Assembly: GCA_047495785.1 (NCBI GenBank)
Contig: JBLDXI010000015.1
Coordinates: forward strand, 1,612,001 to 1,676,000
Length of the DNA stretch: 64,000 bases
Direction of reading: 5' to 3'
Source: Lepidodermella squamata
Taxonomy: Eukaryota > Gastrotricha
Shown here: positions 23,704 through 35,100 of the stretch, piece by piece
Numbering within the stretch: position 1 is the first letter of the stretch
Layout: each line of letters opens with the position of its first letter
The notes under the pieces: generated by a model
Told to the model about the DNA's origin: nothing
What the model saw: the letters and a program-made list of their open reading frames with translations, nothing else
Database searches by the model: none
Made by a program: the position numbers and the translations under genes

Positions 23704-26700
23704 ATGTGGTTACCATTGCTTATAGCGCTTTCGGCTGTTCTTCTCTCAAGTGCAGGTAAAAATAACTTGTATCAGCTTATCGTTGTTCTATCATAGCCTC
23801 TGCTGTAGAAGCTGCCGATGGCGATGTGATATTTTCATGCGATTTCGAAACAGATGCCTGTGAATTTATCACCGACAGCCCGCGCACTTGGGCAAGAAAC
23901 TGTTACTCGGGATGTGCGGGATGCAGCGGGGTGATGCAGGATCACACAACCAATGATTGCGGGTATTATTTTTCTACTCCTGCGTCTGGATACTCGCCCG
24001 CGGTCCTTCAGCGACCTGTCAATGAAACAAGCGATATGAACTGCTTGTCCTTCTACTTTTTCTCTGGAAGTGGCTCATTTCAACCGCAACTTAGTGGCGG
24101 AACTTATACTAGAACAGCTTGGAATTACATATGGGCGGTTGAAGGTGATCAAGGCAGAAGATGGACTTACAAGCAAGTCAATATTCCTGGAAGGATGTAC
24201 CAGTCTGTAAGTTGTAGCTTCATTCAGGAATGTAAAAAACTAAATTTGAGAATGGAAGGTCTTCTTCATGGCTGAGCTCTCAATATCTGCAGGGGGATCC
24301 TTCGGAATTGATGACGTAGTGCTGCGAAGTGGGGCATGCCCTCGTGTTTCCGATCTATACTGCGATTTTGAAGATGCCAAGAAGTGCAACTTTGCTTCCT
24401 CCGGCCAGGAATTATGGCGCATTGGTACAGTAGACCACTTTTCTGATCACTCGTACGGCGCCGACGAAGGAAACTATGCTTACTTGAAGCCGAAAAATGA
24501 AAGAGCAGCAGAGTTATTGGTTCCCTTTTCATGGCCGAACGCCAATGTCAATAAGGAAGAAACGGTGATATGCGCCGAATTTTGGTACCAATCGACCCCG
24601 TCGTCGAAGAGTTATATCAGCCAGCTTGATCTCTGCGTTGACGATTGCGATAGCGGGATGGCGTATTCCGGAATCCATGGTGTCCTAACATACGAGTGGA
24701 GATTGGCTCAATATGAGCTTCGTAAGTCTCTTGAAGAATCAGATCAATTGAAGTTCACCTATTCGCTATAGCACCGAGAAATGCTGAGAAATTCAACCTA
24801 ATCTTCCGCGGCGGTGTTGTGGCAAAGGACAAGCCAGACAACTCAGTAAACCAGCTTCTAGCCATCGATGACATCAACTTGAGAGGGGGGCCTTGTAATA
24901 TCAATTTCGTCGCATGTACCTTCGATACAGCGTGCAGTTCGAGTTGGACAAGCAGCCAGGATCTTGTTCCGGAAACTTTCCAATCTCTTGGCTTCGAGCC
25001 AATGGTATGGCAAATTGGTCAAGGAAGCACAGGCTTGCCGATACTTCGAGATCATACTTACGGATACGAGGACGGTAAATATATGTATGCCAAGCCCGTG
25101 TCTTCGAAGCTTTCATACGCCGCTCTAGCCTCCGTTAGCCTAGCGGGAAACAAAGCCTATTGCGTGCAATTCTTCTACACCGGGAAAAATGTTTCTTCAA
25201 TATCGGAAAGCAAGAAACCTCTGCGGATGGTAGCCTTGTTCTCAACAAACTACCAACGAACCATTTGGGAAATGGCGTGGAGTGACATTAAGGATTACTG
25301 GCGACATGGCAAGTTCGAGGCCGATTTCCGAACCATAGCTGGAAGTGCTGCATTCCAATTGATTTTCGAGGCATATCTTGATAACGAAAATGACATTATT
25401 GCTGTTGATGATATCCGTATCGATGCTGTTAGCGATGCATGCTACAGCAGCAATGTAAATCCTATACCGAGTAGTAGTTTGAGCGTTGGTAAGCTCTACC
25501 CTTTTAGCGAATCAGCGTTTCAAAATTTCTTCTGCAGGCAACCAGTATCTTTCATGTGATTTCAGTAAAGGATCACTTTGCTATTGGCGTTCGAAAGGAT
25601 GGGTCCTCCAAAACGATCCTGTTGACGACAGTAAAACGAATTTCTCTTTGTAATCCCATTGGCTAACACCTCTGACTTAGAAAATTCTGCAATGTTTGTA
25701 TATTCCGGCGCGCCTGGTCCCAACTCGAATTTGCTAGCATCCGAAATTATTCCAGCTTACGGAACTTACTGTTTCGAATTCGATTATGCCATGTATGGTT
25801 TGCACCCTGTATTGGTGTTTATTACAATGAGAAACGGAGAACGCGAGAAAACAACCAAGACTCTATGGACCAGAGGGGGTTCAAAGGGATTCCGTTACCT
25901 CAAAGGTCGCGTCCCTATTCAGAGCGACTATGACTTTTCTGTCGAATTCGAAGTCAGGGGATCTGGCTTGGGAGTTTTAGCATCAAGCGACTGGCCTTAT
26001 TCCGGTACATTTGCGGTTCGCAACGTGAAGCTCACTCTAGGTCTGTGTGAAAGCAATCCTAGAGAAGAATGCGACTTTGAAAATGGCTTGTGCAACTGGA
26101 AGCTCGATAGCAGTGGAACCTACATCTGGTTGTTGAGTAAGTTTCTTGCTCGCCTGTTAACACTAGAATACTTGTTTTCAAAACAAAAAGGAAAAGGATC
26201 CGAAATTAAAGTGTTTCCAAGTGACCATTCGACACGTACGCCGCAGGGCACCTTTGCTGTGCTACCTGGCAGCACAAGATCCTCAACGTTGACGATGCAA
26301 ACGACCGGCGGCCCTAAAATAGCGTGTCTCAGCTTCTGGTACCAGCTAACAAGCTATCGGCCGGTGGGATTGAGGTACCCTTCGCTAAGTGTTACGGCTC
26401 GGTCTTCCTCAGCAAGCGTCCAGGAGTTCTGGGGCACTGACGTTAAAACTCGGAATTGGCAATTCGCTCGCGTCGAAATGACATACTCGTTTGGATCGAT
26501 AGCGTCTGTCATCATAACTGGTAAGAATCAAGATAACGAAAATTGGATAGCGGTGGACGATGTTCAGCTTCTGCAAAATGAATGTCCCGATGTTGCCGCG
26601 TGTGACTTTGAAACAAGCAGCTGCGGCTACCAGCAATACAACCCTCTGACCGCAGTGATTGTCGCATGGATGAGCCCTGGCAGCCCCGATTCGGAATCAA

Positions 26701-29508
26701 TTGCCCCACAAACTGACCATACAAAGGGTACTAAGCAAGGCCAATACTATTACATCTCTGGCAAAGCAATGGTAGATAGCAAGCTAAATTTCATCACGAT
26801 TGAGTCACCCTTCGGCACAACTAAATCATTATCATCATCGTGCGTCTCTCTCTGGTATCAAATCGAGGGGGGAATGAAATGTGGGCTATTGACAGTTTTT
26901 GGAGAAGACGAATCCCCTGTAAAGCCTATTACAGAGCCTTCATCTGGCAATTGGACGCAAGCATTTATCAAAACTAATGCAGAAGGTGATGATTTTTATT
27001 CATAATTCTACCCATCTCATTGAAATAATTTTATCAGGGATCTTCAAAGTGAGAATAACTTGTGATCTCGGTGATGCAACATCGGCGGATTTCGCTGCTT
27101 TTGACGATGTCAAGTTCCACGCTTCCTGTCCATACAAAGACCCTATTCCAGGTAATTTTCCTTTAATCTCACTCGGCCTAGTCCTCACTCTGCAAAATTC
27201 TCAGGATTTTAATCTAATTGCGAACTGCTGTCAACAACCAGCCTCATTCACCTAAATTCGATAATAAGACATCATCACCGTCGTTGATTACTGAACTCAG
27301 ATTCGAGAATAAAAATGCTGATGATAACTCACCTGTGTTTTTTGTGTAACAGAAACAACCTTAGCTCCGATTACCACGACTTCAACTGCCCAAGACGCCT
27401 GGAGCAGCACTATTGGCCTTGTGACAACTACTACTATTTCAGAAACTATTGCAGACTCGACAGTTACAGATCAGGTTACTACTGTAAGTGAGACAACAGC
27501 AGAGCAGGAATCTTCCACACTGACTCAAGTTCTCGAAACTACAACGGAAGAAATCCCAAGCTCTTCGGAAGGTCTCACCACACCTATCGAGGCTACGACA
27601 AGCCACTCGACTTCAATAACAACTCACTATCACGAAACCACTGCGGGAGAAGTGCAAACCTCATCTGCGTCTTCAGCAGTGACTCTAATTTTCGATACTA
27701 CAACGGAAGAAATCCAAAGCTCTTCCGAAGGTCTCACCACACCTATCGAGATTACGGCAAGTCATGTGACTTCAACAATTAGTCAATTCCACGAAACCAC
27801 AGCGGGAGAAGTCCAAACCTCCGCCGAAACTACTGCAGGTGGTATTACGACATCCCTTCTAAGTGAAGCGACTACATCCCAGACCAGTATTGGCGAAGAG
27901 ACTTCGTCATCATCTTCGGAAATTCTGACGACAACGAGTGGTGAAGAAACTTCATCCGCCCCTATCGATGTGACTTCAACCGTATCAAGCGCTACGAATC
28001 CGAACGAAGAAACTGGGACGTCGCCAGGAATAACCCAGCACCAGACATCAACCTTGACATACGAAGAAACTACTACTCCGCTGGACGTAACAGTGAAAAC
28101 GACAGAAAGTTTGGTTTCAAGCTCCGCGAATCCGAGCGAAGAAACTGTGACGATGCCAGGAACAACCCAGTACCCGACATCTACATCTTCCTTCGAAGAA
28201 ACTACTACTCCGCTGGACGTAACAGTGAAAACGACAGAAAGTTTGGCGTCAACTGCCGTTAATCTTTATTCGTCTACAACCAATTTATGGGTCGAAAGTA
28301 ACTCTACGACATCGGAAATGACGTCTGAGGTTATTCAGACAACCACGGCTAATGACGCAAGTACAACGGCAACTCCAGGCAGAGGACTGTTTGTTGGTAA
28401 GGCGTGTTTCGATTTTCGTCAACTAAATATTGAGAAAATCAATGCAATAGAAATAACAGGGTCCCTGGAGTCAAGCCAAGTAATAATTGCTGGACAAGCG
28501 ACATTTTGGAGTGAGGTCTTAGCTGACCCATCTAGTTCGGAGTACAAAGCAGTCGTATCAACGTTTGAGAAAACAGTAATTAGAGCAGAAGATTCAATTA
28601 CGAGGCTCAAACATTCATTTTTACATCACAGCTAGGCAGCATATATGAGATTGCAGATTTGAATCCCAACCAAATTTCAATTGATAGACTAGCGTATGTT
28701 CATTCATTTTACCTCTTTCTTGATCAAGTTTTGAATATTTTTTATACAGCCCAGGATCCATCCTTTCTCTAACTCTTAAAAATCGACGAACTCAACGAAG
28801 CTCGTAAGTCATAACTTTTCAGTACATATTTGCTTAATCTGCATTATATATTACCCGCAGGCTCGGAATTAAGGCAGAATACCGCTCGAATGTATCCTTC
28901 ACTCGCGATGATGCCAGCGGAGATTCTAAGCGACTCCTGACCGCTATCAACGAAGCTCTTGTGAATGCCACTAAAATCTACCAATCGACGACTGAATTCA
29001 CAGATCTTTATGGTTCGGATGCTTCTATCACTAGTTCCGTCTCGTCGACCAGAATTTTAAATGAAATTGATGGTAAGGTTGCCGTTTCTTATTTCCCTTT
29101 TTCTAAATCTTTGAATTATAGTTGTGGAAGAAACTAAAGAACTCAGTGAAGCCGCTCTGACAGCGATCATTATCGCTGCTGCTTTCGGTGGTATCATAGC
29201 TGTGTCTATCACAGGGTTCCTCATACAGTGAGTATTGTTGTGAGATGAAACCAGATATATCCGAACGATTTCTGTGTATAGCAAAACGGTGAGTGGAAAC
29301 TCGGTCGATGGCTCTGTTGCATCTTATAACCGGGACGTCGAAGTCGATCCTACAATAAGAACTGATGACAGTGGAAGTTTAGAAATGCGCGCAACTTCTC
29401 CACTGCAGGCATCTGCTATCGACACCACTGAGGTAGAAACTGAAAGTTGAATACAAAAAATTCATTCATTGTTTCTCTATTGTTTTTTAGTATGAAGCTG
29501 AATTTTAG
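23704..29508 (+). CDS. Six-MAM, mucin, SEA-like single-pass membrane protein (MAM gene I)
   Basis: Sixteen exons: 23704-23755, 23809-24206, 24259-24721, 24772-25488, 25538-25630, 25681-26136, 26191-26985, 27038-27151, 27353-28396, 28451-28575, 28632-28693, 28750-28803, 28861-29072, 29122-29227, 29282-29432, 29491-29508. They join in frame to 1,619 aa. Signal peptide MWLPLLIALSAVLLSS, then six MAM-type modules, each opening with C(D/T)F(E/D) (for example SCDFETDACEF, YCDFEDAKKC, ECDFENGLC, ACDFETSSC) and closing near a (F/I)DD(V/I) and Cys. A Thr/Ser-rich mucin region of about 330 aa follows with repeats such as TTPLDVTVKTTES. Then comes an SEA-like domain, a TM helix (ALTAIIIAAAFGGIIAVSITGF) and a short cytoplasmic tail ending YEAEF on an 18-nt last exon. 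MAM domains mediate adhesion. Likely an epithelial or matrix-facing adhesion mucin. AATAAA at 29567. Confidence 0.85.
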
Positions 29509-29887
29509 ATCCAACTGCCAATCTATCGAACACGTTGGTTGATTATTGAGCTTATGAGCTGAACATAATAAATCAGTGATAATGCTTAGTTGAGTTGGAA
29601 CTTGTTGAAAAGATTGATAAAAACTTAATTTTTACTAGTACATGGTACGGGGAGTGTGATTCCTAGAATATTTAGTTAAATCCTTTTTTTCACTCACCAT
29701 TTCATCAATTCGTTGATTTTCGGTCGAGGCAACATCCCGTTCGAATTGCCAATCTCGCCAGCTTTTTCGAGCCATCGCCCATGGTCGTGCAATCAATAGC
29801 TGAGAGCTAAGGTAAGGGAAAAACTAGAATTGAATTATACAATGGCGCCTGTATTATTGAGCCTAAAGGCCCGGCCTGTACTACCCG
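29509..29887. other. Spacer between MAM gene I and tRNA array 2
   Basis: It contains the 3' UTR of MAM gene I with its AATAAA. Nothing else recognised. Confidence 0.5.
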
Positions 29888-29959
29888 GCCCAGTGGCCTA
29901 ATGGTAAGGCGTCGGCCTCCGGAGCCGGAGATTGTGGGTTCGAGTCCCATCTGGGTCGA
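29888..29959 (+). tRNA. tRNA-Arg (CCG)
   Basis: Same 72-nt sequence as the array 1 copy at 8223-8294, here on the plus strand. First gene of array 2. Confidence 0.95.
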
Positions 29960-30031
29960 TCACTTTTATGTTTTCATTGAATTTTTCGAGTCAATCGATC
30001 TGCGAATTGACGATTGGCTTAGCTATCAGCC

Positions 30032-30097
30032 GGCTCAGTAGCTTAGTGGTAGAGCATTTGTCTTGTAAACAGAAGGTCGCGGGTTCGATCTGGGCCT
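30032..30097 (+). pseudogene. Pseudo-tRNA-Thr (TGT) with deleted T-arm
   Basis: Matches tRNA-Thr from GGCTCAGTAGCTTAG through the anticodon loop CTTGTAA, but six bases of the 3' side of the T-stem (CCCCGT) are missing and one base of the anticodon stem differs. It should not fold into a normal T-arm. Confidence 0.85.
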
Positions 30098-30568
30098 CGG
30101 CACCACTTTTTCCACTAGCATCAACCATTCGATGATTAACCCATAGCCGCCGGCGCAATGACGTGTTAACTCGAGCACCTTTCAGAAAATCCCAGAAAAT
30201 CAAGAAGAGGCTAAAATCAAATTCAGAGTCGGCAGAAAGTCTTACATATAGCCTTAGATTGAAAGCCGAACCTCTTTTTCAGAAGAAATTTACCTGGGTT
30301 GCCGTTGCTATGACGTGTTAACGCGTTTTCATGACGTGTTAACAAGTCATTTAAAAATTTGCTCACTAATTTCAATCTGGTCAGAATGGCTTTCAAAATT
30401 ATTTCTTGCTATTGATGGTCATTTATCATAATTTATGACGCAACAATGGGTTCGATAGCCCAAATCCTCCGACCACGGTGAATTTTCTCCGGAATTAACG
30501 CGTTTACACGTCTTCGACGGCTAAGGGTTAATTAAGAAATGGGAATGGGACCTAGGGTGGCCACAAGC

Positions 30569-30642
30569 GCCTCCTTGGCTCAGTTGGCTAGAGCGCCAGT
30601 CTCATAATCTGGAGGTCGTGAGTTCGATCCTCACAGGGGGCA
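30569..30642 (+). tRNA. tRNA-Met (CAT), elongator type
   Basis: Same sequence as the array 1 Met genes. The downstream flank (TTTTTGACAATTACGATCC) also matches array 1 in reverse, so the duplication included flanking DNA. Confidence 0.95.
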
Positions 30643-30715
30643 GCTTCAACTTTTTGACAATTACGATCCTAATTCCTAACGAAGGTCACATTCTAATCAG
30701 ATTCCATCTTAATCC

Positions 30716-30787
30716 TCCCTGATGGTCTAGTGGTTAGGATTCCGCGTTCTCACCGCGGCGGCCCGGGTTCGATTCCCGGTCAGGGAA
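30716..30787 (+). tRNA. tRNA-Glu (CTC)
   Basis: Starts TCCCTGATGGTCTAG, anticodon loop TTCTCAC, as in array 1. Array 2. Confidence 0.95.
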
Positions 30788-30857
30788 CATTTGTTATGGC
30801 TTGGTAGAAGATACAGGTTTCTCTCGAGTGAGAGTCGCCATAATTATTGGGCATCCA

Positions 30858-30930
30858 GGTTCCGTAGTGTAGTGGTTATCACGTCTCCTTCACACGGAGA
30901 AGGTCGCGGGTTCGAACCCCGCCGGAACCT
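30858..30930 (+). tRNA. tRNA-Val (CAC)
   Basis: Starts GGTTCCGTAGTGTAG, anticodon loop TTCACAC, intact T-arm and acceptor. Array 2. Confidence 0.95.
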
Positions 30931-31003
30931 CGCCGAATTTTTTTCCAGCGTCGATGAGGTTCCATGGCCATTAAAACAGAATCTATGCACTTTGAAGTCA
31001 TGT

Positions 31004-31075
31004 GGGGATGTAGCTCAGTGGTAGAGCGCTTGCTTTGCATGTAAGATGTCCCGGGTTCAAACCCCGGCATCTCCA
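31004..31075 (+). tRNA. tRNA-Ala (TGC)
   Basis: Same as the array 1 copy: GGGGATGTAGCTCAG start, anticodon TGC. Array 2. Confidence 0.95.
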
Positions 31076-31137
31076 AATTTTTGAAACTAGAACTAATTGT
31101 AACGAATCTTCAAAGCATTTGATCCTCAGTATCAGCA

Positions 31138-31211
31138 GGTTCCGTTGTGTAGCGGTTCATCACGTCTGCTTTACACGCAGAAGGTCGCGGGTTCGAACCC
31201 CGCCGGAATCT
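31138..31211 (+). tRNA. tRNA-Val (TAC)
   Basis: Anticodon loop TTTACAC. Relative to array 1 there is one D-arm change (AGTGG to AGCGG), and the 3' acceptor strand reads GGAATC, giving a G-U pair. Still foldable. Array 2. Confidence 0.88.
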
Positions 31212-31610
31212 TCCATTTTCCATATTAAAATCTTTGATGAGTTTATTATGCAATTTTTGATCTTGGAAAAAATGCAACCAAAACTAAAACTATGCGCGCG
31301 TTCACCACGGGTCCCTACAACGGCATCCGAATGAATCGGCAACAACAATCGACAAAACCAGAAAATCACATTTTTCAATATGATGAGGTCAAGGTGTAGT
31401 TTTGGGGACCCGACAAACTGGCGAACGGGCGCATAGGGCGCTTCCCGATCGATCAGATATGGCGAAATGTTTATGGCGAAAACATTTTATTCGACATATG
31501 AATATGTGCCGTTACCCCGCAATTACGTTGATGACTTGCGAATTGAAAAACGTTAATGATGTTCTTGACATTTTGGATTTGATAGATGAGTTAATTTCCA
31601 AAAATGCTTT

Positions 31611-31692
31611 CGCTGCCAGTAGGATTTGAACCTACGCGCGGAGACCGCATCTGATTTCAAGTCAGACCCCTTAACCACTCGGGCATAGCAGC
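31611..31692 (-). tRNA. tRNA-Ser (TGA)
   Basis: 82-nt type II tRNA identical in key parts to the array 1 copy, in the opposite orientation to the rest of array 2, as in array 1. Confidence 0.95.
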
Positions 31693-32194
31693 TTGTTGGC
31701 AAATGGGGAGATGGAACAGCGACTACCCTATCGCGTCCTCCAAGGCCAAGTGAATAATGAGCACTCAAAACAAAATGCAGGGGGCGAAGAATGGCGAGGA
31801 GTTGAAAAAACGGACAAGCATGACTCAAGACTCACCGGACACTATTTCTCGATAAAGAAGTGGGCAGACATCTTTTCGTAATCATTCTTAGCATGATTTA
31901 TAGGTCTTTGGCGATAATTTCTATTGAGGAATAGTAAGCCTTAGACTTTCTTGTCCGTTTATTATTCTAATCTCGCTACAAAGCAACGATACTCGAGATA
32001 AATTTTAAATAGAGAGGTGTACTCAAGAAGGCATGTCTTCTGAAGACTATTACTAAAATCATATATTTTGTCGTATTATCAAAAGACAAAATGGCCGGAG
32101 ATATGATTTATCGCAACGTGCCACTAATAGCCAACCACTGGTATAATTACCCGAAAAAAAACCATTTTTTCGTTATTTTCCAATTTACGAGACA
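31693..32194. other. Spacer and likely promoter of MAM gene J
   Basis: About 500 bp with no recognised gene, immediately upstream of the second MAM gene. Confidence 0.45.
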
Positions 32195-35100
32195 ATGCGA
32201 TTTTTGCTTTTCTTCTCGCTTGCTGTCACTTTCTTCGTTCAAGGAGGTATGCTTTTTTATTGATGTAAGAAATTATACTTAGTGCTCTTCTTGACGCAGA
32301 AGCTGCAGATGGCGATTTGATATTCTCTTGCGACTTTAATAACGATAACTGCGGATTTTTCACTCAAAATGAGTACACTTGGGTGAGGACGTGCCATCGG
32401 AATTGCGATAGTTTCAAGTGTAGAGGGCTCATGCCGGACCACACGAACAGCTCTTCAGAAAATTGCGGTTCTTACTTTCAAACTATAGCTGGCCAAAGCA
32501 ACGCCCTACTCGCTATTCTTCAACGAGCAGTTAATGGAACGAGTGATATGAACTGCTTATCCTTCTGGTATTTCTCGATAGGCAGCAATCCTCTGCAACT
32601 GAGCGGGGGCAGCTACACTAAAACTTCTTGGAATTACATATGGGCTAATGATGGTTCTCGGGGGAAAGAATGGCATTTCCAACAGCTAAATTTTCCCGGA
32701 AGAGCTCATCAATCTGTAAGCTTTCTTTCAACAGACAATTGTAATACTATGCCATGCTTCGAAGGTTTTCTTTATTGGCGAGATAAATCGTTTCGGAAAC
32801 GGGGCTTATGGGATAGATGACGTGGAACTCCGAAGTGGTTATTGCCCTCGAGCATCCAAACTAATCTGCGACTTTGAAGACTCTGAGCAATGCGGCTTCT
32901 CGAGTTCTGGCCAGGGATCATGGCGGGTAGGTTCAACTGATCATGTTGCGGATCATACGTACAATGCTGACGAAGGAAACTATGCCTACCTGAAGCCAAC
33001 AGTAGAAAATGCGACCGAGCTTCATGTTCCATTTTCTTGGCCAAAAGATGAGACGGACAAAGATAAAACCGTGATATGCGCCAATTTTTGGTACCAGATG
33101 TCGAGCAACTATGCCAGCCAGTTGGATCTGTGCGTTGACGATTGCGAAACAGGAATGGCATTTTCCGGAGTCTATAGCCAAGAGAATTACAAATGGAAGA
33201 ATGCCCGTTTTGAACTCCGTAAGTTTCATAAACCCGTTATTGAAGGATCCTTGATTATGCTTCTTATTAGCCCCGAGAAAAGCGGAGAATTTCCACCTCA
33301 TCTTCCGAGGTGGCTTACTCGCTAAAGATGAGCCAGCCAACAATCTGCTGGCCATCGATGATATTAAACTTGAAGCAGGACCATGCGGCTTTAACTTTGC
33401 TGCTTGCACTTTTGATAAACCGTGTGAATGGACAAGCAGCCTGGATCTTGCTCCCGAAATCTTCCCATCCCTTGGCATTGAGCCCATGATCTGGCAAATA
33501 GGTCAAGGCTCGCCGATACCTCGAGATCACACTTACGGCGTTGCATCTGGGAAGTATATCTTCGCCAAAGCTGTGGCCTCGAAACCATCTTACGCGGCCC
33601 TGGCTTCAAAAGTCAGGCTCACCAATGATACTCTATGCGTCCGTTTCTTCTACACCGGCATAAAGTCTCCGTCAACTAAAGAGAATTCTTACCCCCTCCG
33701 CTTGGTGGCTTTGTTCTCATCTAACTATCAACGTACCATTTGGGAAATGCCGTGGAGTGACGTGAAAGATTACTGGCGAAATGGCAAGTTCGAGGTCGAT
33801 CTTCGGGCGATGATGGCTAGCGGTGATAAGTTCCAGTTGTTATTCGAGGCGTATCTTGATAACGAGAATGATGCCATTGCATTGGATGATATTCGCATTG
33901 ATACGTCTCGAGACTCTTGCTACAGCAACAATATACATGTCATACCGATAAATGATGTTGAATTGGGTTAGCTTGATACAGTTTCAATTAGGGCTTCTAT
34001 ATTTTTTCGTGAAACACAGGCAATCGATATATAGCTTGCAATTTCAATGGAGGATCGTTTTGTTCATGGCGATCAAAAGGATGGGTGATCAAAAGGGACC
34101 CAGTGGATTACGGTAACATTTTCGTTTTAATCAATTCATTCTTACTCATTTCTAACACAGGAAACTCGGCCATGTTCGTCTACTCCGAAGTACCAGGACC
34201 CAACTCGAATTTACTAGCATCAACACTGATCCCAGCCTACGGAGAGTACTGCTTTGAATTCGACTATGCCATGTATGGCTTGCGCCCTATTTTGGTTTAT
34301 ATTACAATGAGATACGGGGACCGTTCGAAAACTTCCAAGACGCTATGGATCAGGGGCGGTAGCAAGGGTTTCCGTTACCTCAATGGTCGCGTTCCTATTC
34401 AGAGCGACTATGATTTCACGATTGAGTTTGAAGTGAAAGGAGTTTCAGCCGATGACGAATCGTCATTTTCCGGAACCTTCGCGGTTCGCAGCACGAAGCT
34501 TACTCGTGGCACCTGCGATATTGGTCGCGAAGACGTTTGTGACTTTGAAAATGGATTTTGCTACTGGAAAACCGGTTTGAATGCTACTAAACCTTGGTCG
34601 CTTAGTATGTTGAATTTACCACGACTGCGGATTTAACATAATTTTTTGTGTAACAGTCAGAGGTGCTGAAAGCACAATTTTTCAAACTGATCATTCGACG
34701 CGAACCCCTCAAGGCACTATGGCTGTATTGCCAGGAAGCCAATCGAGATACTCAACTATGACGATGGTTCCTTTCGCTAATGGAACATTCGAAGACATGG
34801 ATGGCCCACTGTGTCTCAGTTTGTGGTACCAAATGACAAGTATTCGACCTGTTGGCTTGAGATTCCCCACCCTCAGCGTATCAGCCCTGTCTAAATCCAT
34901 TGGGCTGACAGAGCTCTGGAAAGATGATGAGAAAACTCAAACATGGAAATATGCTAATATACCAGTCCCTGACATCCCTGGAATTGTTTCAGTCAGCATA
35001 ATTGGCCAGAATGAAGATGACGACAATTCGATTGCAATTGATGATGTTCAGCTGCAGGCGAATGCATGCCCCTATGTAGCAGTTTGTGACTTTGAGACGA